From the NCBI RefSeq assembly GCF_029395455.1, contig NZ_CP113916.1:1116001-1180000 (forward strand): a DNA stretch of 64,000 bases, written 5' to 3'. Both the position numbers and the translations under genes were made by a program. The notes beneath the pieces were generated by a model that was not told where the DNA came from, made no database searches, and saw nothing but the letters and a program-made list of their open reading frames with translations. Numbering within the stretch: the first letter of the stretch is position 1; every line of letters starts with the position of its first letter. The stretch comes from Lactobacillus sp. ESL0785. GTDB taxonomy: Bacteria; Bacillota; Bacilli; Lactobacillales; Lactobacillaceae. Below, piece by piece: positions 36,243 through 45,656 of the stretch.

Positions 36243-38660
36243 CTAACGAATTTTTGCTGCAAGTTTTTCTGTTAAGGCAGTACTAATTACACTCATTGCC
36301 TGAGAAACAACTTCATCAGTCAACGTATCCTGCTCATTTAAGAAACGTAAACTATAAGCTAAACTCTTCTTATCATCATCAATGTGTGAACCTTGGTAAA
36401 CATCAATTACTCTTACAGTCTTAAGGTACTTACCACCATTAGCCCAAATAACTTTTTCAAGCTCACTGTTAGTAATTTCTTTTTTAACCAAAATTGACAA
36501 ATCACGTTCAATTGCTGGGAATTTCGGAGCCGGTGTTGAAACCGTCTTAGGCCGTAAAATGAGCGGAATAATCTGATCCAAATCAAGTTCATAGCAATAT
36601 AGCTCGGAGCCATTTAGTGCCTTATCAGCCATCGTAATCATTGGAATAATCATCCCAATTAAACCAACATATTGTCCTTTAATATAGATACCCGCAGTTC
36701 TTGTTGGGTGCATCCCCACAATTACTTCTGCACGGTATTCAACATCATCAAGATTAATACCAATTGCAGTAAACAGGTTAGTTAATTGACCCTTAACATA
36801 ATAGAAATCAACCTTTTCATCTTCATGTTGCCAGTTAGCAAAATAAATATTACCCGAATATAATGCTGCTAAGTGCTCATGTTCATTGTAAGTACCATTT
36901 TCTCGGTCATAAACACGGCCTTGCTCATAGAGAGCTAATTGGTTCTGCTTACGTGCCATGTTATAACTAGCAGCATCGACTAAGCCCGTTAACAGATTTT
37001 GCCGTAAAGTTGAGCGACTAGAATTAAGTGGCATCTGTACTCTAACAACTTCTTTAGGCTGTTTAACAAAAGATAGTGCCTTTTCCGGTGAGGTTAAAGA
37101 ATAAGAAATTGCTTCAATTAAGCCTTGCCCTTGAGCAACCTTCTTAATTCGTCTTAATGCCGTTTCTTCTGCAGAATAACCACCGTGGGTTTCTGCTAAA
37201 ACCGGCTGTGTCGACTTAATATTGTCATAGCCATACAAGCGGCCAACTTCTTCAACTAAGTCAGCAGGAATCGCAATATCCCAACGTCTTGCTGGTACAT
37301 TAACCGTTAAATTATCACCAGCAAGTTCGGCTTGGAAGTTCAATCGGTCAAAAATATGAACCATTTCGGTACCAGAAATTTCTGTTCCCAAAACTTTATT
37401 AATATATGAAACTGTCGTTTTGATAACAACTGGTTTATGCTTTTCATCGCTGCCCTTAATTACACCCTGACAAACTGTTCCTTGCGCATCATTTCTGAGC
37501 AGCAAGGCAGCCATGTCAAGAGCACGCATCGTAGCATCCCAATTAACACCCTTTTCATAACGACTAGAAGCTTCAGTTCTGTTAGCGTGACGCAAGGCAG
37601 CTTTTCTAATTAAAGTTGGATCAAAAACAGCTGACTCTAAGATAACATCAGTCGTATCATCTTCAATTTCTGAATTCAAGCCACCCATGACACCGGCCAT
37701 CATGACTACTCGGTCACCATCAGTAATGACAATATCATTAGGATCAAGGTCAACATCCTTGTTATTAAGCAGTGTCAGCTTTTCACCCTGCTTAGCCTTT
37801 CTGACAACCAACTTACCACTCTTAAATGCCCGAGCATCATAGGTGTGCATTGGTTGGCCCGTTAACAACATCATGTAATTAGTGACATCAACAACATTAT
37901 TAATTGGCCGAATACCAGCATTCCACAAGCGACGCTGCAACCATAATGGACTATCTGCAATTTTAACCCCAGTTATTTTCCGCAAATAAAACTTAGGTGC
38001 TAATTTGGGATCAACCTCAACAGTAAAATCCTTAGTCCAATCTGGACCGTCAGCTTTTAGTGTCACATCTTCAACTTTAACTGGCTCATCAACAATTGCG
38101 CCAACTTCATAAGCTGAGCCCTCCATTGACAGAGTATCAGCACGGTTAGGCGTAATGTCAAAATCAAAAATGTAGTCGTCCATCCCTAAAGGTTCATAGG
38201 CATCTTGACCTGGTTTAATATCTGCATCTTCAGGGAAAACATAAATCCCATCAGTGTATTTTTCAGGAACTAAATTGTCAGCAAAGCCAATTTCCTGTAA
38301 ACCACAAATCATGCCGTTAGATTCAAAACCGCGCAGCTTGCCCTTTTTAATCTTAACGTTGTCAGCAATTCGTGCACCTGGCAAGGCAACAACTACATTT
38401 TCACCAGCGGCAACATTCGGCGCTCCACAAACGATTTGATGTGGTTCATCTTCGCCAACATCAACGTGAGTTATGTTAAGGTGCGTCCCCTCAATTGGCT
38501 CACAATCAATAATATGACCGATAACCAACTTCTTTAATCCTTCTTGAGGGTGCTTAACTTCAGCTACTTCAACACCGGTTCGGGTAATTTTTTCGCCTAA
38601 TTGTTTGGGATCTTGATCTAATTTTAGAAAATCTTGTAGCCAATTGTATGAAACTAGCAT
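36243..38660 (-). CDS. pheT: Phenylalanyl-tRNA synthetase beta subunit
   Basis: PheT is the large subunit of the alpha2-beta2 synthetase that charges tRNA-Phe. The 805-residue protein has an N-terminal tRNA-binding OB domain (VIGHIIDCEPIEGTHLNITHVDVG, near residue 45). It also has the B3/B4 editing region, the B5 domain, an inactive catalytic-like core and a C-terminal FDX anticodon-binding domain beginning FPAIERDLSILVKKEI near 710. The ATG overlaps the pheS stop by one base (TAATG). Expression follows the Phe T-box ahead of pheS. Confidence 0.97.
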   Translation of the reverse strand: MLVSYNWLQDFLKLDQDPKQLGEKITRTGVEVAEVKHPQEGLKKLVIGHIIDCEPIEGTHLNITHVDVGEDEPHQIVCGAPNVAAGENVVVALPGARIADNVKIKKGKLRGFESNGMICGLQEIGFADNLVPEKYTDGIYVFPEDADIKPGQDAYEPLGMDDYIFDFDITPNRADTLSMEGSAYEVGAIVDEPVKVEDVTLKADGPDWTKDFTVEVDPKLAPKFYLRKITGVKIADSPLWLQRRLWNAGIRPINNVVDVTNYMMLLTGQPMHTYDARAFKSGKLVVRKAKQGEKLTLLNNKDVDLDPNDIVITDGDRVVMMAGVMGGLNSEIEDDTTDVILESAVFDPTLIRKAALRHANRTEASSRYEKGVNWDATMRALDMAALLLRNDAQGTVCQGVIKGSDEKHKPVVIKTTVSYINKVLGTEISGTEMVHIFDRLNFQAELAGDNLTVNVPARRWDIAIPADLVEEVGRLYGYDNIKSTQPVLAETHGGYSAEETALRRIKKVAQGQGLIEAISYSLTSPEKALSFVKQPKEVVRVQMPLNSSRSTLRQNLLTGLVDAASYNMARKQNQLALYEQGRVYDRENGTYNEHEHLAALYSGNIYFANWQHEDEKVDFYYVKGQLTNLFTAIGINLDDVEYRAEVIVGMHPTRTAGIYIKGQYVGLIGMIIPMITMADKALNGSELYCYELDLDQIIPLILRPKTVSTPAPKFPAIERDLSILVKKEITNSELEKVIWANGGKYLKTVRVIDVYQGSHIDDDKKSLAYSLRFLNEQDTLTDEVVSQAMSVISTALTEKLAAKIR

Positions 38661-39709
38661 TATCTTTCCTCCTTACGGAATTGCTCTAAGAAACGGACGT
38701 CATTAGTATAAAAGTCGCGAATATCGTCAATGCCATATTTCAAAATAGCAAACCGATCCAAACCGACACCAAAGGCAAAACCACCGTAAACATTTGAGTC
38801 AACACCAGCATTTTCTAACACATTCGGGTGTACCATACCAGCACCTAAAACTTCAATCCAGCCGGTATACTTGCAAATTGGACAACCCTTACCATCACAA
38901 TTAAAGCAGGAAACATCCATTTCAACTGATGGTTCAGTAAATGGAAAGTAACTTGGACGCAAACGTGTTTCCCGGTCTTCACCAAAGATATGCCGGGTTA
39001 ATAATTCCAGCGTTCCTTTTAGGTCGCCCATCGTCACATTTTTATCAATTACTAAGCCCTCCATCTGCATAAATTGGTGGGAGTGCGTTGCATCATCATC
39101 ATCGCGCCGATAAACCTTACCGGGACCAACCATCTTTAAAGGTCCCTTAGTAAAGTCATGCTTCTCTAAAACTCGCGCTTGATCACCTGACGTCTGTGAC
39201 CGTAACAAGTCTTCAGAATCAACATAAAAAGTCGCCTGCATATCACGAGCTGGGTGATCCTTAGGTAAATTCATCATTTCAAAACAATAATGATCAGTTT
39301 CAATTTCTGGACCCTGCACTACCTGATAACCCATCCCAATGAAGTACTTCTCTAAATCATCCAAGATAATATTAATTGGGTGCTCTGAGCCAAGATGCGT
39401 TTCCCGTCCCGGCAAAGTTACATCAAGTTCTTCTTTTTCTAGTTGTTCTTCAACTAATGCCTTAACAATTTCTGCTTTAGCATCATCCAATTTGGTGTTA
39501 AATAAGTCGCGAAGTTTATTTACCCGCTGACCAATTTCACGTCTATTTTCTGGTGCAACATCTTTCATTGAATGTAGGATTTCTGTCAATTCGCCTTTAC
39601 GACCAATCAGCTTTACCCGTACATCATTCAATTTCTTTTCGCTCTTTGCCCTGTCAATTTCGGCAAGACCTTTATCACGAAGTTCTTTCAACCGATCAAA
39701 TAAGTCCAT
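38660..39709 (-). CDS. pheS: Phenylalanyl-tRNA synthetase alpha subunit
   Basis: PheS holds the active site that makes Phe-AMP and charges tRNA-Phe. The 349-residue class II synthetase has an N-terminal coiled coil (residues 1-85). Motif 2 is [19 protein letters not shown] near residue 200 and motif 3 is [18 protein letters not shown] near 315. The frame is open to 39772, but that part lies inside the T-box terminator; the ATG at 39709 with AAAGGA upstream matches the family. A CysX2Cys pair in [17 protein letters not shown] is typical of Gram-positive PheS. Confidence 0.97.
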   Translation of the reverse strand: MDLFDRLKELRDKGLAEIDRAKSEKKLNDVRVKLIGRKGELTEILHSMKDVAPENRREIGQRVNKLRDLFNTKLDDAKAEIVKALVEEQLEKEELDVTLPGRETHLGSEHPINIILDDLEKYFIGMGYQVVQGPEIETDHYCFEMMNLPKDHPARDMQATFYVDSEDLLRSQTSGDQARVLEKHDFTKGPLKMVGPGKVYRRDDDDATHSHQFMQMEGLVIDKNVTMGDLKGTLELLTRHIFGEDRETRLRPSYFPFTEPSVEMDVSCFNCDGKGCPICKYTGWIEVLGAGMVHPNVLENAGVDSNVYGGFAFGVGLDRFAILKYGIDDIRDFYTNDVRFLEQFRKEER

Positions 39710-39721
39710 AAAACTTTTCCT

Positions 39722-39950
39722 TTCAAACAAAAAAGCTCCATCCCTAAAAGGGACGAAGCTACGCGGTACCACCCTAGTTTGAACTCTTGCAAGTCCACAC
39801 TCAAGTCTTCGTTAACGGTGAATACCGGAATTGATTAGATTCTACTAGCAAGGTGAAATTCACAGCTCTATTTAAATCCTTCTCTCAGCTCAATAAAAGG
39901 CTCTCTCTAATAAATGAGTACTGCTACTAGTCTTGCTCTTAGTAATTAAT
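39722..39950 (-). promoter_or_regulatory. Phe-specific T-box leader of pheS-pheT
   Basis: Minus strand: the T-box core AGGGTGGTACCGCG (39762-39775) is followed by a terminator hairpin GTCCCTTTTAGGGAT and a T-run. Stem I contains AGAGAG, and in its specifier loop the Phe codon TTC (39855-39857) precedes the closing CTTGC, which pairs with GCAAG upstream. Uncharged tRNA-Phe binding favours the antiterminator and switches the operon on. Confidence 0.92.
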
Positions 39951-39954
39951 TACT

Positions 39955-39983
39955 AGAATAATTCTTTTGCAGACAACTTGCAA
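39955..39983 (-). promoter_or_regulatory. pheS T-box promoter
   Basis: TTGCAA (39978-39983) and TATTCT (39955-39960) are spaced 17 bp apart on the minus strand, just before the T-box leader. Confidence 0.65.
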
Positions 39984-39996
39984 GTAAAATTTTACT

Positions 39997-40347
39997 TTAA
40001 ACCCAATTATCAGCCCATTCATGAATTTGATCAAAAACTGGCTGCAATTCTGCACCTTTTTTAGTTAAACCATATGAAATAATCTTAGTCTGATCATCTA
40101 CTGAGCGTTTAACAATTTTTTCTTGTTCAAGTTCTTTAAGGCGCTCAACAAGCACGCGATCAGAACAAGCAGACACGCAACTAGCCAGATCCTTGAAACG
40201 CATATAATTAGTTTCGCATAGAGAACTAATAATTAAACCATTCCACTTCTTGCCGATAATCCGAAATGCATTAATAAAATGGGGACATGACTCATACGTA
40301 ACAGCCCGACACCCATTAGTTTGTTTAAATTTTGCTCCTTGGGCCAT
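39997..40347 (-). CDS. HxlR-family transcriptional regulator
   Basis: The 116-residue winged-helix protein matches the HxlR family (single HTH_HxlR domain: AFRIIGKKWNGLIISSL, then DRVLVERLKELEQEKIVKR and SYGLTKKGAEL). It has five cysteines (13, 21, 43, 57, 61). Cys21 lies in the N-terminal TYESCPHFI position that is conserved in redox- or electrophile-sensing relatives, so a thiol sensor is possible; the signal is not known. It stands alone downstream of the rRNA methyltransferase gene with no obvious target next to it. The ATG follows GGGAGG. Confidence 0.85.
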   Translation of the reverse strand: MAQGAKFKQTNGCRAVTYESCPHFINAFRIIGKKWNGLIISSLCETNYMRFKDLASCVSACSDRVLVERLKELEQEKIVKRSVDDQTKIISYGLTKKGAELQPVFDQIHEWADNWV

Positions 40348-40428
40348 ATAACCATTCCTCCCACTACTACTGTAATAACCTCAAGAATTATTATAAAAAA
40401 ATTACTTACTAAAAACAAGCACCTACGC

Positions 40429-41202
40429 TTATGCAAAGTAATAGATCATAATGCCAGCCGCAACTGCTGCATTCAATGACTCAGCCTGCCCTTTAATTGG
40501 AATATACAACTTTTCATCACAGCTATTAGCTACCTCAGTGCTTACACCATGGGCTTCATTACCAATTACTAAACCTAATTGCGGCTCCTGCTTAAAGTCA
40601 GGCAGCTTTTGCGCTGATTGATCCAACATACTAGCGTAAATTGGAATTCCGTTATTTCTTAGAGTATTAATTGTTTCTACCAAATCCGCAATGATCAGAT
40701 TAATATGAAATTGGCTGCCCTGCATTGCTCGCTGCGTCTTAGGATTGTATAAATCAACACTACTTGGTGATAAAATCACACCATCAAAGCCAGCTGCATC
40801 AGCAGTTCTAATGATCGTACCCACATTTCCGGGGTCAGCTAACTGATCAAGTAACACCCACTTACCATAATTAAAGGGATAAGCTTTGGGCTGAGCAATT
40901 TTAAGTACCATAAAGATATCTTGTGAATTTTTAGTACTAGATAAATGCCGTACAATCGCAGTATTAATCAGAATAACTTTAGTAGTTAAATCAATTATTC
41001 CTTCTGCTTCTAACTTCGCTAATGCCTGCTGGGTTCCCAACAAATACACAAATTTTCGCTTGGCCTTAATTGCTTCTTCAACTAGATGAAAGCCTTCAAT
41101 TAAGTACATTCCTGTTTCTTCACGGTGCTTCTTTTGCTTCAACTTCGCTAAGTCTTTAATTAGCTTATTGTTAACTGAACTAATTTGTTCCAATTCAAAC
41201 AT
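40429..41202 (-). CDS. SpoU/TrmH-family RNA 2'-O-ribose methyltransferase (YsgA-like)
   Basis: The 257-residue protein has an N-terminal substrate-binding domain (residues 1-90) and a knotted SPOUT domain. Its motifs are LLDQLADPGNVGTIIRTADAAG near residue 115 (motif 1, key Asn and Arg), LGLVIGNEAHGVS near 205 (motif 2) and IKGQAESLNAAVAAGIMIY at the end (motif 3). It methylates a ribose in rRNA or tRNA; the site cannot be named. It sits near pheS and diverges from the acylphosphatase gene, a common lactobacillar order. Confidence 0.92.
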   Translation of the reverse strand: MFELEQISSVNNKLIKDLAKLKQKKHREETGMYLIEGFHLVEEAIKAKRKFVYLLGTQQALAKLEAEGIIDLTTKVILINTAIVRHLSSTKNSQDIFMVLKIAQPKAYPFNYGKWVLLDQLADPGNVGTIIRTADAAGFDGVILSPSSVDLYNPKTQRAMQGSQFHINLIIADLVETINTLRNNGIPIYASMLDQSAQKLPDFKQEPQLGLVIGNEAHGVSTEVANSCDEKLYIPIKGQAESLNAAVAAGIMIYYFA

Positions 41203-41285
41203 CTTCTTTCAGACTCTATTTTAATGTAAACTTTCTAATTTTAAAAATGGTAAAATCAAGTAAACAAGTATTGAAAGGATTAATT

Positions 41286-41618
41286 ATGGGCTTTTTTAAT
41301 CGAAATAACCATCAAAATAGCAATAATTTTACAAATAGTAGCAATGAAACTTGGCAATTAACCGTATTCGGCATCGTCCAAGGCGTTGGCTTTCGCTGGA
41401 ACGTCCAAGTATTAGCGGACAAACTGCAATTGCCCGGCACAGTCCACAACAATGCAGATCAGACGGTAACTATTATCTTGCAAACAGACTCAAGTCATGT
41501 CAATCAATTTTGCCAAGAACTGCCGCATAATATCTCACAATTTGCCCATATTACAAAGATTAAGAAAGAAAAACTAACAAATACGGGCAAAATGCATGGT
41601 TTTCATGTATTATATTAG
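41286..41618 (+). CDS. acyP: Acylphosphatase
   Basis: A small enzyme that hydrolyses carboxyl-phosphate bonds. From the ATG at 41286 it has 110 residues; AGGATTA upstream supports that start rather than the ATG at 41247. The core FGIVQGVGFRWNVQVLA holds the catalytic Arg, with the Asn in GTVHNNADQTV. An Asn/Ser-rich tail of about 25 residues precedes the domain, which is longer than the usual 92 residues and probably disordered. It lies 34 bases ahead of yidC. Confidence 0.93.
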   Translation: MGFFNRNNHQNSNNFTNSSNETWQLTVFGIVQGVGFRWNVQVLADKLQLPGTVHNNADQTVTIILQTDSSHVNQFCQELPHNISQFAHITKIKKEKLTNTGKMHGFHVLY

Positions 41619-41652
41619 ATGTTGACTAAAAATAATGATGTGGTGAATTTAA

Positions 41653-42621
41653 ATGAAAAAATATCGTAAATATCTGGGATTGGCTGTTTTAACTTTGACA
41701 GTCATGCTTATCGTGACTGGCTGTGCTCAAAGCAGCAATGCCTTAAATACGCCGCCTTCAAGCGGAATTTATGGCTGGATCTATAGTTTTATCGGCCGAC
41801 CTTTGCAGAATATTATGCTTCGTTGCTACGCTGTGATTGGCGGAACTAATGGTGCTGGCTGGGCAATTATTTTAATGACTTTGATTGTGAGAATGATTTT
41901 ACTGCCATTAATGTTAAACCAACAGAAGAAGACAACAACTCAGCAAGAAAAAATGTCCCGTGTGCAGCCGCAGATGAAACTAATCCAGGACGCAATGAAA
42001 AACAAGAATTTGACTCAAGACCAACAAATGACCTTGGCAACTTGGCAGCGTCAGTTATACTCACAAAATAATCTGTCACTAACTGGTGGCATGGGCTGTT
42101 TACCACTGATTATTCAATTTCCAATTATGATTGGAATTTATCAGGCTGTAATGTATTCCAAGACTTTAGCTAATTCTACTTTCTTAGGTATCTCACTGAG
42201 TAGCAGATCAATGTTAATGGCAATCATCGGTACTGCTTTTGCCTTTGTTCAGGGCTATATTTCACTAATTGGCATTCCCAAAGAACAGAAAAAGCAAATG
42301 CAGTCAATGATGCTAATGAACCCAATTATGACACTGTTTATTTCAATGTCTGTTTCGGGTTCAGTTGCTCTATATTGGGCTGCTGGTAACTTCTTTACTA
42401 TTATTCAGCAGGTAATTGTAACCTTCATTATCATGCCGCGGGTAAAGAAAAGTGTCGATGCAGAGTTACAACATGAGCCAATTAAAGAAATTGTCACACA
42501 AGCTAAAATTGACGATTTACTTAACCAAACAGCAGCAACACCGACAGCTAATAAAGACACAGTACAAATGCACGAAAATTTGCGGAATCGCAATAAAGGC
42601 AAGCAACACAAACATAAATAA
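41653..42621 (+). CDS. yidC: Membrane protein insertase YidC (lipoprotein form)
   Basis: YidC inserts and folds membrane proteins, alone or with Sec. The 322-residue protein has a lipoprotein signal peptide with lipobox VTGC (Cys24) and five core helices. The conserved hydrophilic groove is supplied by LIVRMILLPLMLNQQ near residue 77 (key Arg). A basic C-terminal tail ending GKQHKHK may contact the ribosome. This matches the YidC2/SpoIIIJ-type proteins of Firmicutes. A second paralogue near rpmH is usual but lies outside the window. It follows acylphosphatase and ends at a strong shared terminator. Confidence 0.95.
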   Translation: MKKYRKYLGLAVLTLTVMLIVTGCAQSSNALNTPPSSGIYGWIYSFIGRPLQNIMLRCYAVIGGTNGAGWAIILMTLIVRMILLPLMLNQQKKTTTQQEKMSRVQPQMKLIQDAMKNKNLTQDQQMTLATWQRQLYSQNNLSLTGGMGCLPLIIQFPIMIGIYQAVMYSKTLANSTFLGISLSSRSMLMAIIGTAFAFVQGYISLIGIPKEQKKQMQSMMLMNPIMTLFISMSVSGSVALYWAAGNFFTIIQQVIVTFIIMPRVKKSVDAELQHEPIKEIVTQAKIDDLLNQTAATPTANKDTVQMHENLRNRNKGKQHKHK

Positions 42622-42638
42622 TCCTGCTTTATGCAAAT

Positions 42639-42682
42639 AAAAAGGTCTAGTTATGAGTATTAGTCATAACTAGACCTTTTTT
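42639..42682. terminator. Bidirectional terminator between yidC and the histidine kinase gene
   Basis: AAAAGGTCTAGTTATGA and TCATAACTAGACCTTTT form a 17-bp stem around GTATTAG, with A and T flanks on the outside. It can stop both convergent units. Confidence 0.92.
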
Positions 42683-42687
42683 GTTAG

Positions 42688-44262
42688 CTACTTTTCTTTT
42701 TCATCGCCTTCTGCGCGCTTGCGCAACTTTGCCGCCTGCTCCTTAGTCAAAGCTGGAAAGACAATCTTAAATTGGCTGCCCTGTCCTTCTACAGAGTCAA
42801 CACTAATTTGACCGTGATAACTGGTTACTAACTTTTGCGCAATCGACAAACCTAGCCCATTGCCGCCCTTTTCTCGCGTTCGGGCTTTATCAACCCGGTA
42901 AAAGCGGTTAAAAATTTTATCTTGCTCTTCTTTAGAAATACCCTCGCCAAAGTCTTGCACCATAATGCTAACCTCATCATGCGAAAGTCCTGCTGAAACA
43001 TTCATCTGCTTACGATCAGTTGAATACTTAATTCCATTATCAATTAAAATAACCAGTAACTGCTCTAAATGCCCCTGATAAATTTGAATTTCTGTATCTT
43101 GTGGTAAATCATCCATATCCAAACCAATTTCAAAATCTTGATGCACAAGTGACATATCACCAACAACACGATTAAGAACTTCAGAAACTCTTGTCACTGC
43201 ATTCGGGTATTGAACGTTAATTTGTTCTGCTCGCGTTAAATCAAGCATTTCCTGAATTAAATGCTGCATTCGCTTAGCTTCTTGCAACGAAGCCTTAATC
43301 GATTCATCCAAGATCTCTGGATCATCTTTTCCCCAACGCTCAAGCATGTTCAGGTGTCCTTCAATTACCGCAACTGGTGTTCGTAATTCATGAGAAACAT
43401 CACCGACAAATTCTTTCTGCTGCTCAATATAACGCTGCATTCTATCCAACATTTGGTTAAAGGAAACGGCCAATTCCTGTAATTCATCATGCCGGTGAAA
43501 ATTCCTAATTCGTACTGTACTATTGGGATCATCATTAACTTCACGCGCAACTTTAGACATTTCCTTAATTGGCTTAACAATATTATGAACAATCATAAAG
43601 GCGATTATTGTAAATACCACTACCGCAATTAACGAAATGCGCACCATCCACTTAAGCAAATTCCGCATCAAGCCATTATAATAAGACATTCTGTTGACTA
43701 CTATAATATAACCTGTCAGTTTTCCGTTTTTAACTGACCGCACCTTCTGATAAGTGACTAACTCTTGGCGGTGATTTTGAAAAACACGTTCCATGTGATA
43801 TTCACCATTAAATTGCTTAAAAGCTGGAATTGCATCATCACTGCCATTGTCAAAAACATCTTGTTTTTGCAAATTATAAACAACTACGTTTAAATCTGGA
43901 TTAGTCAAAGATGACAACAGGTCGTCATTAAAGGCCTTATTCTCACGCTGATCGTTTTCAATCGCAGGATTACCCTGCAATATCTTTCTAGTAGATGGCG
44001 TTAATGCTGGCACAACGTTAGCAATCTGCAATTCAGTTGGAATTTCACTAAGACTATTATTTAGTTTAACAATCATTTGGTTAGACGTTGCTTTTTGCTG
44101 GCCCAAAGATTGCTGCCCTACAAAAGAATAAATAATAACTGAAAAAGCAATAAAAGAGACCATAATCGTCAAACTGACGATACTGACCCACCGAACAATA
44201 AGTGATGAGTGTTTGGTCTCTTTTTTATTTTTATGATTTTTACTTTTCTTCATCGTCTTCAT
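42688..44262 (-). CDS. Sensor histidine kinase (ArlS/CovS/LisK-like)
   Basis: The 524-residue membrane kinase has two helices (about 24-46 and 205-228) enclosing an extracellular sensor of about 155 residues. A HAMP domain, then the dimerisation box VSHELRTPVAV with phospho-acceptor His near 291, follow. The ATPase domain has IDNGIKYS (N box), DFGEGI (G1) and GGNGLGLSIA (G2). Family features point to ArlS/CovS/LisK, which act in envelope, acid or surface control; the signal is not known. The start is either the ATG at 44262 or that at 44253. It overlaps the response regulator gene by about 20 bases and ends at a shared terminator. Confidence 0.9.
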   Translation of the reverse strand: MKTMKKSKNHKNKKETKHSSLIVRWVSIVSLTIMVSFIAFSVIIYSFVGQQSLGQQKATSNQMIVKLNNSLSEIPTELQIANVVPALTPSTRKILQGNPAIENDQRENKAFNDDLLSSLTNPDLNVVVYNLQKQDVFDNGSDDAIPAFKQFNGEYHMERVFQNHRQELVTYQKVRSVKNGKLTGYIIVVNRMSYYNGLMRNLLKWMVRISLIAVVVFTIIAFMIVHNIVKPIKEMSKVAREVNDDPNSTVRIRNFHRHDELQELAVSFNQMLDRMQRYIEQQKEFVGDVSHELRTPVAVIEGHLNMLERWGKDDPEILDESIKASLQEAKRMQHLIQEMLDLTRAEQINVQYPNAVTRVSEVLNRVVGDMSLVHQDFEIGLDMDDLPQDTEIQIYQGHLEQLLVILIDNGIKYSTDRKQMNVSAGLSHDEVSIMVQDFGEGISKEEQDKIFNRFYRVDKARTREKGGNGLGLSIAQKLVTSYHGQISVDSVEGQGSQFKIVFPALTKEQAAKLRKRAEGDEKEK

Positions 44263-44953
44263 CTCTTACCATATAACCAGTTCCGCGAACGGTCTTGATA
44301 TATGATGGCTTGCCCGGAATATCAATCTTATTACGTAAATAGCGAACATAAACTTCAACAACATTAGTTTCAATATTTGAACCTGGTCCCCAAATTTTAG
44401 CTAATAATTGGTCACGACTGACAACATTGTTCTTATTCTTAATCAACATCATAAACAGATTATATTCCCGCTTAGTCAGATCAACTGCTTTACCATCACT
44501 GCGGCGAACAATTCGGTTAGCAGTTTCGATTGTCATATCTTTGAACTTGATAACCTTCTTTTCGATTGTATCATCAGAAGCTTCTTGTTCAATCTTTACT
44601 CGCCGTAAAACTGCACGCAGACGAGCCAACAATTCCTCAATTGCAAATGGTTTAACGATATAGTCATCAGCACCATGATCAAGACCAGAAACACGATCAA
44701 TCACAGAATCACGCGCCGTCATCATAATAATTGGTGTTGTCTTGACTTGCCGAACCCGACGAGCAATTTCTAAGCCATTTAGATCCGGCAGCATTAGGTC
44801 AAGCAAAATAGCATCAAAGTCTTCGTTTAAAGCGGTTTCCAAGCCCTTGCGGCCATTGCTCTCAACAACTGTTTCATATTTTTCATGTTTTAATTCCAGC
44901 TCGACAAAGCGAGCCAAGTTCTTTTCATCTTCAATAATTAAAATTTTTGCCAT
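44240..44953 (-). CDS. OmpR-family response regulator (ArlR/CovR/LisR-like)
   Basis: The 237-residue regulator has a receiver domain (IIEDEKNLARFVELEL at the start, phospho-acceptor Asp in ILLDLMLPD near 53, switch Thr in MMTARD and Lys in IVKPF). A winged-helix DNA-binding domain ends KTVRGTGYMVRDEDD. Its close likeness to ArlR of Staphylococcus and CovR of Streptococcus is clear in the first 120 residues. The genes it controls cannot be read here; the large surface-protein gene at 22.8-25.6 kb is one candidate, as a guess only. It is the first gene of the pair with the kinase. Confidence 0.93.
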   Translation of the reverse strand: MAKILIIEDEKNLARFVELELKHEKYETVVESNGRKGLETALNEDFDAILLDLMLPDLNGLEIARRVRQVKTTPIIMMTARDSVIDRVSGLDHGADDYIVKPFAIEELLARLRAVLRRVKIEQEASDDTIEKKVIKFKDMTIETANRIVRRSDGKAVDLTKREYNLFMMLIKNKNNVVSRDQLLAKIWGPGSNIETNVVEVYVRYLRNKIDIPGKPSYIKTVRGTGYMVRDEDDEEK

Positions 44954-45090
44954 TTTTTACATCCCTTAATATCTATATTCCATACAAAACTTAAATATTT
45001 CTAATACTCTAATATTAATTCAAGCATACTTTAAAACTTGTGTTAAGACAAGATTAAAAATTCAAGTTACAGCAAACTTAAGCAGTTAAT

Positions 45091-45654
45091 CTACTTACCC
45101 TTATTTTGTTGTTCATCCTTCTGTTCAAGTAGTTGCTTTAACTTAGCAAATGCTGGATTGACCTGATTCTTTTTACCGGCATCAAACTCAGCTTCCGAAA
45201 TAACAGACCAGCCTTTACCTTCTGGGTAAATATCTTTTTCTTTCTCTTCAGAAGTCAAAATTGTTGTCGGAATATGCAACAGTAAATTATCTTCAATGGC
45301 TGTTTGCAAATCAATCACATCATCTTCAACCGGTACAATCGGTGTTGCACTCTTTTCCAGTTCTTCTTTAGCCACCTTGTCCTCTGAATAATTTTCATTA
45401 AACTGAAAATCTTCATGATAACTAACCGGTGCTAAACTACGACTTGACGGTACAATCAAGTCCGCTGTCACACGCAAAGCACAAGTAACATATGGCACAT
45501 TATAAAAAGCATCTCCTGTTACTTGCACATTTTCTACCTGATAAAGCAATTTTTGACTTCTTTTTAAAAACTCTGGCCGTATCACAACTTCATTTTCAAA
45601 ATGCGTGAGTGGGGTTTTACTATTTTTTATTTGTGAAAAATTAATCGTCAACAT
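45091..45654 (-). CDS. yceD: YceD-family protein (DUF177)
   Basis: The 187-residue protein belongs to the YceD/DUF177 family, linked to 23S rRNA processing and large-subunit assembly. It has the conserved core ALRVTADLIVPSSRSLAPV near residue 70 and an acidic middle containing DDVIDLQTAIEDNLLLHIPT near 115. In many bacteria rpmF (bL32) follows directly; here the 137-base gap after the stop contains no rpmF. It starts two bases after tmcAL ends. Confidence 0.88.
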   Translation of the reverse strand: MLTINFSQIKNSKTPLTHFENEVVIRPEFLKRSQKLLYQVENVQVTGDAFYNVPYVTCALRVTADLIVPSSRSLAPVSYHEDFQFNENYSEDKVAKEELEKSATPIVPVEDDVIDLQTAIEDNLLLHIPTTILTSEEKEKDIYPEGKGWSVISEAEFDAGKKNQVNPAFAKLKQLLEQKDEQQNKGK

Positions 45655-45656
45655 TT

